The notes: a model not told the origin generated them from the letters alone. 64,000 nucleotides of DNA from Nitzschia sp. DOCU1 (GCA_951394045.1 OX595994.1:930001-994000); one strand, 5' to 3'. Positions 44,920 through 55,500 are shown, counted from the stretch's first letter. Made by a program: numbers and translations.

Positions 44920-45217
44920 TCTCTCATCTACTGAAGAAGCAGAATGACAGTGTCGTTCGACTCTAAGAACGATCGACAATTGCAATAGCAAAAAGTCAAT
45001 GGTCAAAAGAATGACTACTTTATCGGTTGTTGCTTTGTCGTTCTGACGAAGTTCTCGGAACTGCCAAGAGAACCGTCTGACCGTAGTCGGAGGAATACGG
45101 AATTCATTCAACACTCTCCCCTGATCGTGATAGTAGATAGAATGATCATAGTAGTAGAATGAAAACAGATAGGAACAAGGCCACTGGAATAGAAGATGAG
45201 TTGTGGGGGTACATAGT
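44920..45217. other. Junction between paralogue C promoter and copia element
   Basis: On the minus strand pol ends at 45218. About 95 bp later a purine tract (AGGGGAGAG, 45122-45114) precedes TGTTGAATGAATTCCG (from 45113), the arrangement expected of a polypurine tract followed by a copia-type 3' LTR. A CAACA at 45032-45028 could end it, giving only 86 bp. No matching copy was found at the other end of the element, so the LTR is unconfirmed. The region also must hold the promoter of paralogue C. Confidence 0.4.
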
Positions 45218-48200
45218 TCAGTCAGGGTGGGTCGAGTCGGCGTAATGTCCCATCAAGCGACGACTGTGGCGGGAGTGCAATATCCATCCGAGCGGCTTGG
45301 TGAGGTCGTCGGAGGGGTTGATGATGCCTGGAATGTGACGCATCACAAGGTCACCACGTTCTTTCCAATCCTGGATTGCAAAAAATTGGATCAGGAGATG
45401 ACGTGAGCGCTCCGTTGGAATGCGAGCATTGATCATATTAATTGCCGATTGGTTATCACAGTACATAGGCGTCGGGCGATCTTGTGGAAATCCAAGCTCG
45501 GAGAGGATGGCTCGGAGATAGATGAGCTGCTTGCCCGCACTTACAGAGGCATAGAACTCAGCCTCCGTGCTGCTGGTGGCAGTGAGGGGCTGCGTCTTGC
45601 ATTTATAAGAAACACAACCGCCAGCCATCATAAGGGCATATCCGGTAGTAGACCGACGTTTGCGGAGATCATTCGCATGAGCCGCATCCAGAAAACACGT
45701 TAAACGAGTTCCGGGCTCCAAGGCTGGAAATGGTGGAAGGGAAGCATCGGATTTCAGCGGCTCCAAGGGGCAGGTGGGCAGGCTGTGATCATGGCAAGAG
45801 CGAAGGAAGTGAATTCCCCAGTTTCTGGTGCGACGCAAGTATTTTGCAACTGCTTTGAGCATGGCGAAGTGGTAGTCGCCAGGGCAGGTGGAAAATTTGC
45901 TCAAAGTAATTACTGCGTAGCCAATGTCGGGTCTGCATGTAACGTAGGCATACAAAAGTTCACCCAACAGAGTATGATAGGAAAAACCATACTTGTCCAC
46001 AAGTTTACGATGTTCCTCGGAGTCTTCTCGGTAGCCTTCAGTGGCATACATGATGGGGATGCAGTCGCCAGGGAGTGGGGACTGGGGCTTGTGGGGGTCG
46101 GCATTGGAAGGAGAAGGAGTATCCCAGCCATGAGACCGCAGGACACGGTCGATGTAAGAACCACAGGACAAGACAATGCGATCAGAATACTGGTGTACGT
46201 TGACTCCATTAAAGTCCGCAAGGAGGCCCAGGTAGCTAAACGGTACTTTTGTTTCCGAAGGAAGTTTAAGAGCAGCACCAATCCTGTCATAAATAGCCTT
46301 TGCAATAGTTTCAGAGGGTGCAGCAAGAGCAAAGTCATCAACTTGTCGTAACAGGAAGACAGTAGTACCAGCAAATTCGCCACGGTAGATGGACTTGTCA
46401 TGCATGGTAGTAGTGAAGCCAAAAGAAGGAGAGAGCAGGATGCCATTTATATGTTGCTCCCAGAGTCGACCAGATTCAGGATGCCCCTGCAGTGCATGCT
46501 GAACGCGAAGAACCTTGGACCAATCAACATGTTTGCCAAAGCGATGATAGTGCCAGTCAGCGTAGGCATCGTCGATAGCCACATACGTAGGCCGCTCTGG
46601 TGGTGGGGAGTGGGCGTAAGCATCTTTTGCATCGCCCCCATAGACCTTGTAGTTCTGTTCAGCAGCTAGGGCAAAGAAAAGGCGTTGCACTGGCTGCTCG
46701 ACACATGAGGAATAGGTTTGCACTAGTCGATGAAGGACTGGTGCAGCTTGAGGCGAACCATCGCAACAGTTGCGAGCACGACGAGTGCCATCCCGCTTGA
46801 TGTGATACTGCCAATGCTGGCGAAGAACAACAGCATTGGGTGGACGCCTTTCAGGGAGACCGTACATCTGCAAATCGTAAAACTGGTCGAGTTGTTTTCT
46901 CTCCCCGGCTTCCCAATCGGGCCATGTGTCGAAGGTTTTGAGTTTACGATGAGTAAAACTTCCAAGAGCTTGCTCCGCCTCCGTAGTAGCCTTGGACCGA
47001 ATAGCATTCACGGCAATGGTCGCCATCGAGGTAGAGACTTGTGCAACGGAGAAGTCATCATGCGGGAAGCGAATACCTGCAATTGATCGGAGATCTTCAA
47101 GACAGAGAGAATGTACATGTTCCATATCTTGTGGAACTTCGGGGGCAAAAAGACTGGCTTCCCTGATGGCACGCGGAGCATCCTTCCCAACTTTCAATTC
47201 TCGAACAGCACGCCGAAGGTCACGTGCAGTTTGTTTCTTCTCCAACGCAAACTCAATATCAAACCTCCTTGTTTTGTCGTCCCGAAGAGTCCGCAGTGCA
47301 GGAAGGACCTCTTGAACAGTAAAAACTGGCTGACCATTGATTTTCACAATGTAGGATCCTCGGAGCTTGTTTTTAGTGGCTTTCATGCTTGAATACAGCT
47401 TAGAAGCACTGCTGCCAGGACGGATGTCGGACACGTAGGCTCGGCCATTAAGCTCATCCTCTTCGACAGAGAAACCAAAGGCTTGACCACGACAGGTATT
47501 GCGCAAGGTTTTGTTGACTGTGTGAAAGAAGGGAGAGGAGCCCACTTCAAACCGAGGGATTGTAACTTCACTCTCTTCCATCGGCATCTCATTACCGAAC
47601 TCGGAACGTTGCAAATGCATGACATTGGGCGGAATATCTTCCATGGGAAGATCATTCATGCCTTCGTCAAAACGAACGTGGGTCGCAATCTTGACACGAG
47701 CTGTTTCTGGGTCATACCACAGGATGTTGCGTGTGGTGCGCAGTAGGAAACCAAGGAATATTCCTTTTCTGGATGGTAGGTGGAATTTTTGTTTACGCTG
47801 TCCAGGCGGGCGCACCCAAACGCGACAACCAAACGTCCGCAAACCAGATAGGTCATCCACAATGTTTTGAGCAATTTTGAGTGGTGCCTGCGTTTGATCT
47901 CGCGAGGGCATGGAGTTGTTCAAGCGCAAGAAATGATGAAATGCGTAGGGCCAGAACTTGACGTGTAAATTGGCACCAGCAAGCAAAGATCGAATTCCAT
48001 TCGTGACAGTGCGATGACCACGCTCAACAGGTCCGTTTTGGCGAGACGCATCCGCTCCTGTGGGGCGAAGTTCATACCCATATTGCTCGAATAGATCTCG
48101 AACTTTGGGGTTGGCGTACAATTCCCCACCTTGATCCAAAACAACATACTTATCACGGCAGACTGGAGCATACTTCTTGAGGAAGCCTTCAATCCATTGT

Positions 48201-49669
48201 AATGGAGAGGCTTTCGAAACGCGAGTGTCCCCAAACTTCATTCGAGAGAAGTGATCCGTCATGAGGATCCAACAAGTTTCCCCATTCAAACCAACATATT
48301 CTTCGGGATTACCATCGGCAGACTTTTGCCCAGCAAAGGAGAAATCAATCGAAAGGCCTTGGAAAGGTTGTTCCGCTGTTCGCGTTGAGTTGGGACCAGC
48401 CGGCTCCTTGGTTTGTTTGGCCCTGATGCAGGTAGGACACATGTCCAAAATTGGTTCCATATGCTTGAATGTGGGCACACCTTTGATATGCCGATGAGCA
48501 TCGAAGAGGTAGGTGTCACTCGGGTGGCCCAGCCGTTGATGCCAAAGAAGTCGTTCAGTCTGTTTGCGAATGGCATTCACCGGGGTGTTGTTCTGGATGT
48601 ATTCATGGAAAGGCAATCCATGGAACATGCGAGGAAGGTTATCTCGGAAATCTTCGCGCAGCTTCTCGTATTCCTTTTCTTGATGGGCGTAGATATTGCA
48701 GATTGTTGCCGTTGTGCAAGCCTTAGCAAATTCTGGATCATCGCTCTTGAGTTGCGCAATGGCATCGTCCGTCCCAGCAGGAATCAAAGGGGCGGTATAA
48801 TACTTGTTGTCGTTTCGAAGGACTCCATGAAGAACAACATCACACGATTTTCGCAGCTTGTGTTCGAAGACTAGAGTGAATCTGCCGGTGTCGTAATTGA
48901 CACTCCATTTCTCTCCCCGCATTTCCTTCATCTTGAACCCAGCAGCTGCAATCAAGCCTTTTTCGTTGATCAGCGTGGTACGAAGATCCGGATGGTAGTA
49001 AGTCTCAATAGGATAATATCCTGGAGAGTTCGTAGCAGGGACATGCAAGTATCCGACACCAACCGGCACGGCATTTGCGTCTTCGAGGGCCGCTCCAAGA
49101 CCAATAGGCGGGGGGTCCTCCGGAGTGTAGAAACGGAAATTGTGAAGGAAAGGTAGTGCATCTTTTCCACAGCAACTGGCTTGCGCACCAGTATCGATTT
49201 GCGCACGAGCGCAGTCAACACTTTGGTCCAATGGAACCGGGTCCCCGACAACTTCATGAGTCGAAATATTTGGTCCAAGATTAGCTTCAATAGCGTTGAC
49301 ATTTGCTATAAACTGTCCGATTGGATCATCGTCTTTGTCTCTCCCCTCTTCGCAATCCGCTCTCCCCGAAGTTGTTTTTATCGCAATCGAAACGGGGCCG
49401 GGAGGTTTGTGTGGCGGCTTCGAAGGCGACAGGATCTTGCTTGTTGGCTCCGGTTGCACTCCCTCCGCACTGTTCAATGGCGAACCCCCAGACATGGAAC
49501 AGTGGATCGTGGTAGGCACAGAGCGATGAAAAGTCTTGATAGTGACTTCGTCATCGGCAACAGGAACGTTGGACTCGCAAGCCAAGGACGAACTACCAGG
49601 AGGTAGTTCCGACTTCGTCCGGCTATTAGACGGCTTGGATTTTAGTGGGCGATGGCGGCGCATGACCAA
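45218..49669 (-). CDS. pol: Copia-type pol polyprotein with PDZ-like insertion
   Basis: 1,483 residues. First ATG at 49663; the frame is open back to 49714, overlapping gag. Order: Asp protease (IDTGAQASC, about 158-166), gag-pre-integrase zinc motif (LLWHQRLGHP; CPTCIRAKQT, about 375-420), integrase with D442, D512 and E549 (SIDFSFAG; VVLDQGGE; GPVERGH), a PDZ-like module about 728-812 (AFGFSVEEDELNGRAYVSDI; IVKINGQPVFTV), reverse transcriptase (GGDAKDAYAHSPP; LLRQVDDFALAA about 1106-1117), and RNase H (CFLDAAHAND; TATSSTEAEFYA; MYCDNQSAI). All catalytic acids are present and the frame is unbroken, so it may be functional or recently so. Confidence 0.88.
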   Translation of the reverse strand: MVMRRHRPLKSKPSNSRTKSELPPGSSSLACESNVPVADDEVTIKTFHRSVPTTIHCSMSGGSPLNSAEGVQPEPTSKILSPSKPPHKPPGPVSIAIKTTSGRADCEEGRDKDDDPIGQFIANVNAIEANLGPNISTHEVVGDPVPLDQSVDCARAQIDTGAQASCCGKDALPFLHNFRFYTPEDPPPIGLGAALEDANAVPVGVGYLHVPATNSPGYYPIETYYHPDLRTTLINEKGLIAAAGFKMKEMRGEKWSVNYDTGRFTLVFEHKLRKSCDVVLHGVLRNDNKYYTAPLIPAGTDDAIAQLKSDDPEFAKACTTATICNIYAHQEKEYEKLREDFRDNLPRMFHGLPFHEYIQNNTPVNAIRKQTERLLWHQRLGHPSDTYLFDAHRHIKGVPTFKHMEPILDMCPTCIRAKQTKEPAGPNSTRTAEQPFQGLSIDFSFAGQKSADGNPEEYVGLNGETCWILMTDHFSRMKFGDTRVSKASPLQWIEGFLKKYAPVCRDKYVVLDQGGELYANPKVRDLFEQYGYELRPTGADASRQNGPVERGHRTVTNGIRSLLAGANLHVKFWPYAFHHFLRLNNSMPSRDQTQAPLKIAQNIVDDLSGLRTFGCRVWVRPPGQRKQKFHLPSRKGIFLGFLLRTTRNILWYDPETARVKIATHVRFDEGMNDLPMEDIPPNVMHLQRSEFGNEMPMEESEVTIPRFEVGSSPFFHTVNKTLRNTCRGQAFGFSVEEDELNGRAYVSDIRPGSSASKLYSSMKATKNKLRGSYIVKINGQPVFTVQEVLPALRTLRDDKTRRFDIEFALEKKQTARDLRRAVRELKVGKDAPRAIREASLFAPEVPQDMEHVHSLCLEDLRSIAGIRFPHDDFSVAQVSTSMATIAVNAIRSKATTEAEQALGSFTHRKLKTFDTWPDWEAGERKQLDQFYDLQMYGLPERRPPNAVVLRQHWQYHIKRDGTRRARNCCDGSPQAAPVLHRLVQTYSSCVEQPVQRLFFALAAEQNYKVYGGDAKDAYAHSPPPERPTYVAIDDAYADWHYHRFGKHVDWSKVLRVQHALQGHPESGRLWEQHINGILLSPSFGFTTTMHDKSIYRGEFAGTTVFLLRQVDDFALAAPSETIAKAIYDRIGAALKLPSETKVPFSYLGLLADFNGVNVHQYSDRIVLSCGSYIDRVLRSHGWDTPSPSNADPHKPQSPLPGDCIPIMYATEGYREDSEEHRKLVDKYGFSYHTLLGELLYAYVTCRPDIGYAVITLSKFSTCPGDYHFAMLKAVAKYLRRTRNWGIHFLRSCHDHSLPTCPLEPLKSDASLPPFPALEPGTRLTCFLDAAHANDLRKRRSTTGYALMMAGGCVSYKCKTQPLTATSSTEAEFYASVSAGKQLIYLRAILSELGFPQDRPTPMYCDNQSAINMINARIPTERSRHLLIQFFAIQDWKERGDLVMRHIPGIINPSDDLTKPLGWILHSRHSRRLMGHYADSTHPD

Positions 49670-49677
49670 GCTGTTGA

Positions 49678-50709
49678 TTACATGCGGCCGTTCGGAAAAT
49701 CCGATACTGTTTTGTCATCATCACGATCGCTTTCCGATTCTGAAGATTCCGTCGTAACGCCAGGCCTGGCTCCATCCACAAAGTTGACAGGGTGGAAAGT
49801 ACGAGATTTCCCCTTATCAGCGCTGGCAGCTTTGGCATTTGCATCACGTTTCAATAATTGACACATGCGAACGTAATGCCCACGGAGGAAGTCCACATTT
49901 TGCAATACCTTGCAGTTTTCAAAGGTATGTTTGCCATCGCAGACAACACAGGTTTGATCCTGGGCCTTCTTGGAATCAGCCACAATTTTGTTGATGCCGA
50001 GAGCATACGCATGGAAAATATCCAGAGACTTGGGATCCTCAGGAACCGTGATGGAGTAGACTGCCTTGACAATTGGATGGAGTCCAGCCGAAGTACCATC
50101 GTTCCCGTTATCATCGTCATCATCCTCGTTAGCTTCAGAATTGAAGAAATCTTGAATGGCTGGGTCAACGCTTGCAAAACCAATATGGTTTACATGAGCA
50201 GTCTTGGAGGGCTTCTTCAAGCCAAGTTGGAAAGGGCGTGAAGGAGCGGTCCAATCTTTATAAGGCTTCTTGTCTCCGAAGGGCTTCTTCTTAGTATTCT
50301 CGTACCATATGGGACTGTCGGCCGCCATGAGAAATTCTTCAAGCGTGTCGACCAACTGTTCTCCTTGGTATCGTTGGGCTAACGCTGGCTGACGGCGTTC
50401 TTCGCGGGTACAGTGCCGAAGGTGTAGCCTATGCTGTGCATTGTCGATGAAGATTGATTTTTCGTGCTCTTCATCGAGACTACTGGCATGATTCATGCAA
50501 AAGGCTCGAAGCTGTAGATAATCCTTGAACACCTTGTGGTATTCTCGCAATGTCTGGCGATCCGATTGCACAGGATATTTCTTCACCATCGTGGCGGGTT
50601 CTTCATGGAAAACGGGGTGTGCTTTGCGTATAATGGCCTTCAGGGCTGCGTACCCGTCTCCTGGGCAGGATTGGACAATCACAGGATTGCAACTATCTTT
50701 TCCAAACAT
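49678..50709 (-). CDS. gag: Gag, C-terminal part with zinc knuckle
   Basis: 343 residues in the same frame as the upstream gag part, from which it is separated by one TGA codon and two sense codons. Contains a capsid-like helical region and near residue 275 the CCHC knuckle CVVCDGKHTFENC that binds nucleic acid, then an acidic Ser-rich tail (SSESESDRDDD). Ends in TAA 49680-49678. The pol frame is already open at 49714, one base back, and the pol ATG is 14 bases after the stop. Translation may therefore reach it by read-through of the upstream UGA or by internal initiation at 50709. Confidence 0.75.
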   Translation of the reverse strand: MFGKDSCNPVIVQSCPGDGYAALKAIIRKAHPVFHEEPATMVKKYPVQSDRQTLREYHKVFKDYLQLRAFCMNHASSLDEEHEKSIFIDNAQHRLHLRHCTREERRQPALAQRYQGEQLVDTLEEFLMAADSPIWYENTKKKPFGDKKPYKDWTAPSRPFQLGLKKPSKTAHVNHIGFASVDPAIQDFFNSEANEDDDDDNGNDGTSAGLHPIVKAVYSITVPEDPKSLDIFHAYALGINKIVADSKKAQDQTCVVCDGKHTFENCKVLQNVDFLRGHYVRMCQLLKRDANAKAASADKGKSRTFHPVNFVDGARPGVTTESSESESDRDDDKTVSDFPNGRM

Positions 50710-50715
50710 TCCTAG

Positions 50716-51816
50716 TCACAAAAGAACGTGATAGAGAATCGGGGACATTTCCTCGAGGGGCAGTTTCAATCGACTTGGGATATCATCGTCCTTGTCGTCT
50801 CCACAGACGAATCCTCGAGATCCTCCCTTATCCTTTCGATAGCACCAGAAGGGGTGGATGTAGACACCATATAGGCGGCAAGTAGGCCCCAGTATATTCT
50901 CATACCAAGTGCGGAGGCCGGCGTAAGACTCATCTTCGCAGTAGATGTCAGCCTTGATGAGGGCTTTCTCATTGGGAGTCTGACCCATAATAAAGAGAGT
51001 CCCATCTGCCAAGATCAACTGGTCGGTGCCATCAATGTGGTAGCGGTGACCATCGCTACCGGTGGGTATCGGATCAGTGCTATAGTTGGTCAGCACCTCA
51101 ATCCCAGTGACAATTCCGCCGTTTGTTTTCTTCTCGTAGCGCTCTCTGACATCCGTGGGTAGCCCCTTGTAGTTGAAGGTGCTCAAATTGACACTACGGG
51201 CGATCGTGGTGTTGGATTCAGCGGCTCCTCCACCACTTGCAATGTTGAGGTTGCTCATCAAATTGGCTACAGCAGCCGGGTCAAAGGTCGCAGTGATTGT
51301 CGCTGGTTGCGCAGCAGCAGGGGCGGGAGCGGTGGTACCGGTTTGAGCTGGGAATGCATTCTTATCCATGGAGAAGCGAGACCAGTCCAAGTATGATAGT
51401 GGCTGGCTCTCATCGAAGTACATTCCCATGGTTTTGATGCAAATGGAAATTTCGGAGGATCCATTTCTTGCTTCTTCCAATGCTCGGAGGAAGTTGCTTT
51501 TATTGAAAAGCTTGATCTTTCCACCGACAATGATTCCGACTTGGAGACCATTGATAATGGCAGCAATGGAAGCTGGATCTGCCGTTTCTGTCGCAAGGGG
51601 GGCGATATGATCATGGGCAATGATTCGCTTCAGCTCGGTGAGAAGGTCAGGGTTGTCGAGTGGCATTTTGTAGCCTCCCGCAGTTGCGTCTGTCCAAAGG
51701 GAGTCGATAGTTTGGAGATCCCCAGAGTAGGCTTCCATTAAATTGATTGAATGCACCGCTTTAGGGTGATTCCCCCAGAAGATGTAGTATTGTTTGATTC
51801 CTTCGTAGGAAGTCAT
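50716..51816 (-). CDS. gag: Gag, N-terminal part, ending in UGA-CUA-G
   Basis: About 366 residues from ATG 51816 (MTSYEGIKQYYIFWG); an upstream TTG at 51849 is also in frame. Contains an Ala/Pro linker (APAPAAAQPATITATF) and a C-terminal globular part with IHPFWCYRKDK. The frame ends TTG TGA CTA GGA ATG and the downstream gag follows in the same frame. The stop context matches the strongest known read-through motif (UGA followed by CUA-G), although a chance nonsense mutation would look the same. Confidence 0.7.
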   Translation of the reverse strand: MTSYEGIKQYYIFWGNHPKAVHSINLMEAYSGDLQTIDSLWTDATAGGYKMPLDNPDLLTELKRIIAHDHIAPLATETADPASIAAIINGLQVGIIVGGKIKLFNKSNFLRALEEARNGSSEISICIKTMGMYFDESQPLSYLDWSRFSMDKNAFPAQTGTTAPAPAAAQPATITATFDPAAVANLMSNLNIASGGGAAESNTTIARSVNLSTFNYKGLPTDVRERYEKKTNGGIVTGIEVLTNYSTDPIPTGSDGHRYHIDGTDQLILADGTLFIMGQTPNEKALIKADIYCEDESYAGLRTWYENILGPTCRLYGVYIHPFWCYRKDKGGSRGFVCGDDKDDDIPSRLKLPLEEMSPILYHVLL

Positions 51817-51870
51817 TTTTGGCGGCAGAGTGAGAAGCTTCTCACTCAATTATTCAATTTTCTTGCTGTT

Positions 51871-52284
51871 GACGTAACAACAGAACGGCAACAGAGGCAA
51901 GGTAGGTCTTGCAGTCCAAACGCAATTGACTCGGAATCATTCTTCTCGGTCTCCTCAGCTGTCATTACCAGCCCCACTTTGTTTAGTTGTGGCTTTTTCC
52001 TGCAGTCTTCCCCTTCAATGACGCGAGGCGTTCTGCCGGGTCTTCGAGCGGTGGTGACTCCCCACCACGACCACCATCACGAGACTATCGCCGCCCATTC
52101 TTATCTATTAGCGACCAGCAACAAGTTCTAGCTAGGCAGCACCGCCATCCCCCAACGGGAGTCAAGTTGGGATACTACCATATGGAGATGTGTCTGCCTG
52201 TCGGTTTAGTACTATTGTAATGGAAGAGATGAAAGGAACGAGCGAGGGGATACGATGATACGAAAGGATATGGTGGTCTCTAGC
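51871..52284. other. DNA between copia gag and the microsatellite
   Basis: About 400 bp, no recognisable gene. It would be where the 5' LTR should lie, but I found neither a TGTTG...CAACA unit matching the 3' candidate nor a primer-binding site. Confidence 0.4.

Positions 52285-52382
<98 letters not shown>
52285..52382. repeat. (CTA)n microsatellite before LINE copy 1
   Basis: 98 bp of uninterrupted CTA repeat (about 32 units), ending directly at the first base of the LINE 5' end (CCTGCGACTCTGG). Confidence 0.95.
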
Positions 52383-52383
<1 letters not shown>

Positions 52384-52501
52384 CTGCGACTCTGGAAAGT
52401 AGCTGTGTAGGGTAATATTAGGGTGGCGGTTTCATTTTTCGTGATTTCCGAGCGATTGGTGCTGTTCCCATTACACACTGTCCCTCTGAAGTTTCGGCAA
52501 A

Positions 52502-55500
52502 ATGGACCGACAACAACAACAACAAAATGTTGCGGACGGATTGGATGGCCCTGCGCGCTCTCGTCGACGCAGTACCAGCCCGTACGAAGCAGCATTGACA
52601 GAATTTGTGGTGCCGCGTGGCGAAGGAAACGAAAATAATAGTGACAGTGACGATGAGGAAATTCCTCTCCGTCCCCCGCCCACTAATCGTCCTCGCCTCA
52701 CCCAGGCTCCTTCGTGTTGCAGCTGTACCCGGTGGGGAAGGTGCAAACGTGGAAATTTGGGAAACGGTAGAGGATGTGAGTGCCGCCAAGCCAATCGGTG
52801 CTGCGTTTCGTGTGCCTGCTTTTTGCAGTGCGCGAACCGCCATTCCGAATTGACAACAACGACGACCGCCCCTCCCCCTGGCAGCCTGCTGAATTTCTTC
52901 AGTCAGCAAAGCACTGCCAGCACGCAGGAGGATTTATTGACGGCTCCTCACTCCGACGACGATGATGAATCTGTCCCACCCCCAGCCATTCCTGGCCCAG
53001 CACAAAATGCTGGCATTAGCACGGAAAATGCCGAAATTTTCGATCAGCCGACGCCTCCGGCGCTGTCCACGCAGCCACCGGCCCCTGAAGCACCAGAAAA
53101 TACGACAATCCCTGCCACAGCCACCAATAATGCTGCCCCTGGAGTGACCACACCCGCTCCACCCCCACCTCCAGCAGCCGCAGAGTTCGATTCAACTGCG
53201 GCTGATTTGCCGGATTATGCAATTACTGCGGCAGATCTTTTGCTGGATTCGGTTTTTGGGGACCATGTTCATGCAAACGATGGAACCCAGCTGTCCGGAG
53301 ACGTCCCTGAGGACCCTCTGTGGCAGCGCCGATGGCGTAAGCTGGTGGCATATAACCCACAGCGATACGAAGTGCCAAAAGGACGAATTGGGCAGCGCTT
53401 CCTGTCGATGTTGGCAACCGAATTTGACGGCATTAAGGCGAGAAAGTGGAATTCGGAGCGCCCTTTTGTGTTTGTAGCGGTCGTCCTGCAGACCCAGGCA
53501 GGTGTCAGTCGCGCCAAGGATATTAGAGCTCGCATTGAGAGCCGGCTCAATATTTGGGAGGAAGGCAGAATTGTGGCCCTCCTCGATGACACCATTGTGC
53601 AGCTACGGTCCCAGCCGTCTGCTGGTGGTGCCAGGCGCGACCAGGAGAGTGAGGCAAGATCTTTCAATGCCAAAGTCCTCTCCGGGCGCTTGCGTTCTGC
53701 AGTCAGAACCCTGACCCACCGCTCAGGAGGTGGAGTCATGATGCCGGATGACCTCTGCACCAAAACTGGACGGCCAGTTGCAGAGGTCATGCATGAAAAG
53801 CACCCAGCCGGTCGGGACCCAGGCCAAGAGATAGGCCGGTCGGACACCGCCTTTGAGCCGTATGCGGACGGGCCATCAGATTCAGTCCCCGTGGAGGTCA
53901 CGGCGGAAATTGTTGAGTCGGTGGCGTCCAAGCTCTCTGGTGGTGCAGGTCCCGGCGGCACCGATGCTGTCACACTGCAAAATTGGCTGCTGCGGTATGG
54001 CATTGCATCCGAACGCCTTCGGATTTCCCTGGCTAGCCTTGGTGCGTGGCTGGCCAATGGAAACCCGCCCTGGGCCGCCTACAGGGCCCTCCGGGCCTGT
54101 CGCCTTGTCGCTCTTGACAAGCAGCCAGGCTCGAGACCTGTGGGCATAGGCGAAATTTACAGCCGCCTGTTCGCAAAGTGCGTCCTCCAGCTGGTTGGCC
54201 TCGAGGCCACCCATGCTTGCGGATCGCTGAACCTCTGTGTTGGACTCAAATCCGGCATAGAAGGCGCTGTACATGCAGTCCAATCGCTCTGGGACGAGCA
54301 TCATCCTCCCGCAGGCCCCCCGGCCGGTGGAACTGAGGATGCTGCTGCGACCCCAGCCCGAGAGGGAATTGGACAGAACGAAGAGGCCGGGCCCAGGACC
54401 TCTTTGACCGACGATGGAGATGGAGATGGAGCGATGGATTCAGAAATTGGCGATGATGGCAGAAATGTTGGAGTCGGAGCGACGGTGGCAGACGAAGATG
54501 AAGACCCTTGGGGCGGCTTGCTAGTGGATGCGTTCAATGGCTTTAACGAGCTACAGCGCAAAGCTATGCTATGGACCGTCCGGCATTTGTGGCCAGCTGG
54601 AGCCCGGATGGCATTTAATGCCTACCGGCATTCAGCAACTTTGGTGATGCGTGGCCGAGATGGACGCTGCCAGTTTCTTCTCTCACGGGAGGGAGTCACT
54701 CAAGGCGATCCACTCTCCATGCTATTGTATGGATTAGCCCTGGTCCCACTGGCCAGGAATATTCGAGATGCAGTTCCGGAAGCGGTGCAGCCGTGGTATG
54801 CCGACGATGGCGCCATGGCAGCCAAAGCCTCCAAAATAGGGCAAGCTTTTCGGATGCTCCAAGTCCAGGGGCCACGCCGTGGCTATTTTCCGGAGGCGGA
54901 TAAATCCATTGTCCTCTGCACCAAGGCCAACGAGGGAGCTCTACGGAGGGCTCTGCAGGATTTCAATTTTCGATATGCCGAGGGGCATCGTTACATTGGA
55001 GGATTCATTGGGACGGAGGAGTTGCGCAAGGAGTGGATACTCGACAAAGTGGTTGAGTGGGTATACGGAGTGCAACAATTGGCGATGGTGGCGAGGAAAT
55101 TTCCGCAGGCAGCCTACGCAGGATTTACCAAATCCTTGCAATCGGAGTGGACGTATCTGCAGCGTGTGGTGCCGGATCTGGAACAACATTTCGAGGTGGT
55201 AGAACGGGCCATCATGGAGGATTTTTTGCCGGCCCTGTTTGGCGAAATAGACAGCAGTGCCTTGAAGCCCCTTTGGGAGCTCTTTGCACTGCCCTGTCGC
55301 TTTGCCGGATTAGGCATCCCTCATCCAGGGAAGCAAGCTGATTCGAATTACGAGGATTCCAAAACTGTGACCCGGCTGATCACGCAGAGCCTACTGACGA
55401 GCGCTGATTTGGCGGTGGGCACATATTTGGCAGAGGCCTCGAAGGTGTCGGGCTCGAATCGGACCAAGCGGGCAGAAAATGCGGAGAAAGCGTTGGAGAG

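Larger units (their letters stand above)
45028..51870 (-). mobile_element. Ty1/copia-like LTR retrotransposon (CoDi-type), LTRs not confirmed
   Basis: Minus-strand element with gag (split by an in-frame stop), then protease, integrase, PDZ-like, reverse transcriptase and RNase H in pol. Integrase before reverse transcriptase defines the copia order. The 3' limit is set at the possible LTR end. The 5' limit is only the start of the gag frame. No repeat of the putative 3' LTR was found in 51850-52284, so the 5' LTR is lost, diverged or replaced. A (CTA)n tract and the LINE array begin just beyond. Confidence 0.7.

Noticed and set aside
45028..45113. 86 bp TGTTG...CAACA unit as a complete LTR
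   Set aside because: Too short for a copia LTR and not matched at the 5' end of the element; kept only as a hint of an LTR start.
52212..52595. Poly-serine frame on the minus strand (also at 60678-60995)
   Set aside because: Produced by translation of the CTA microsatellite; no other coding evidence.
53269..54057. 262-codon antisense frame in LINE copy 1, repeated at 61669-62457
   Set aside because: It mirrors the codon bias of the sense reverse transcriptase frame, has no domain, and in copy 2 is shorter and differently bounded.
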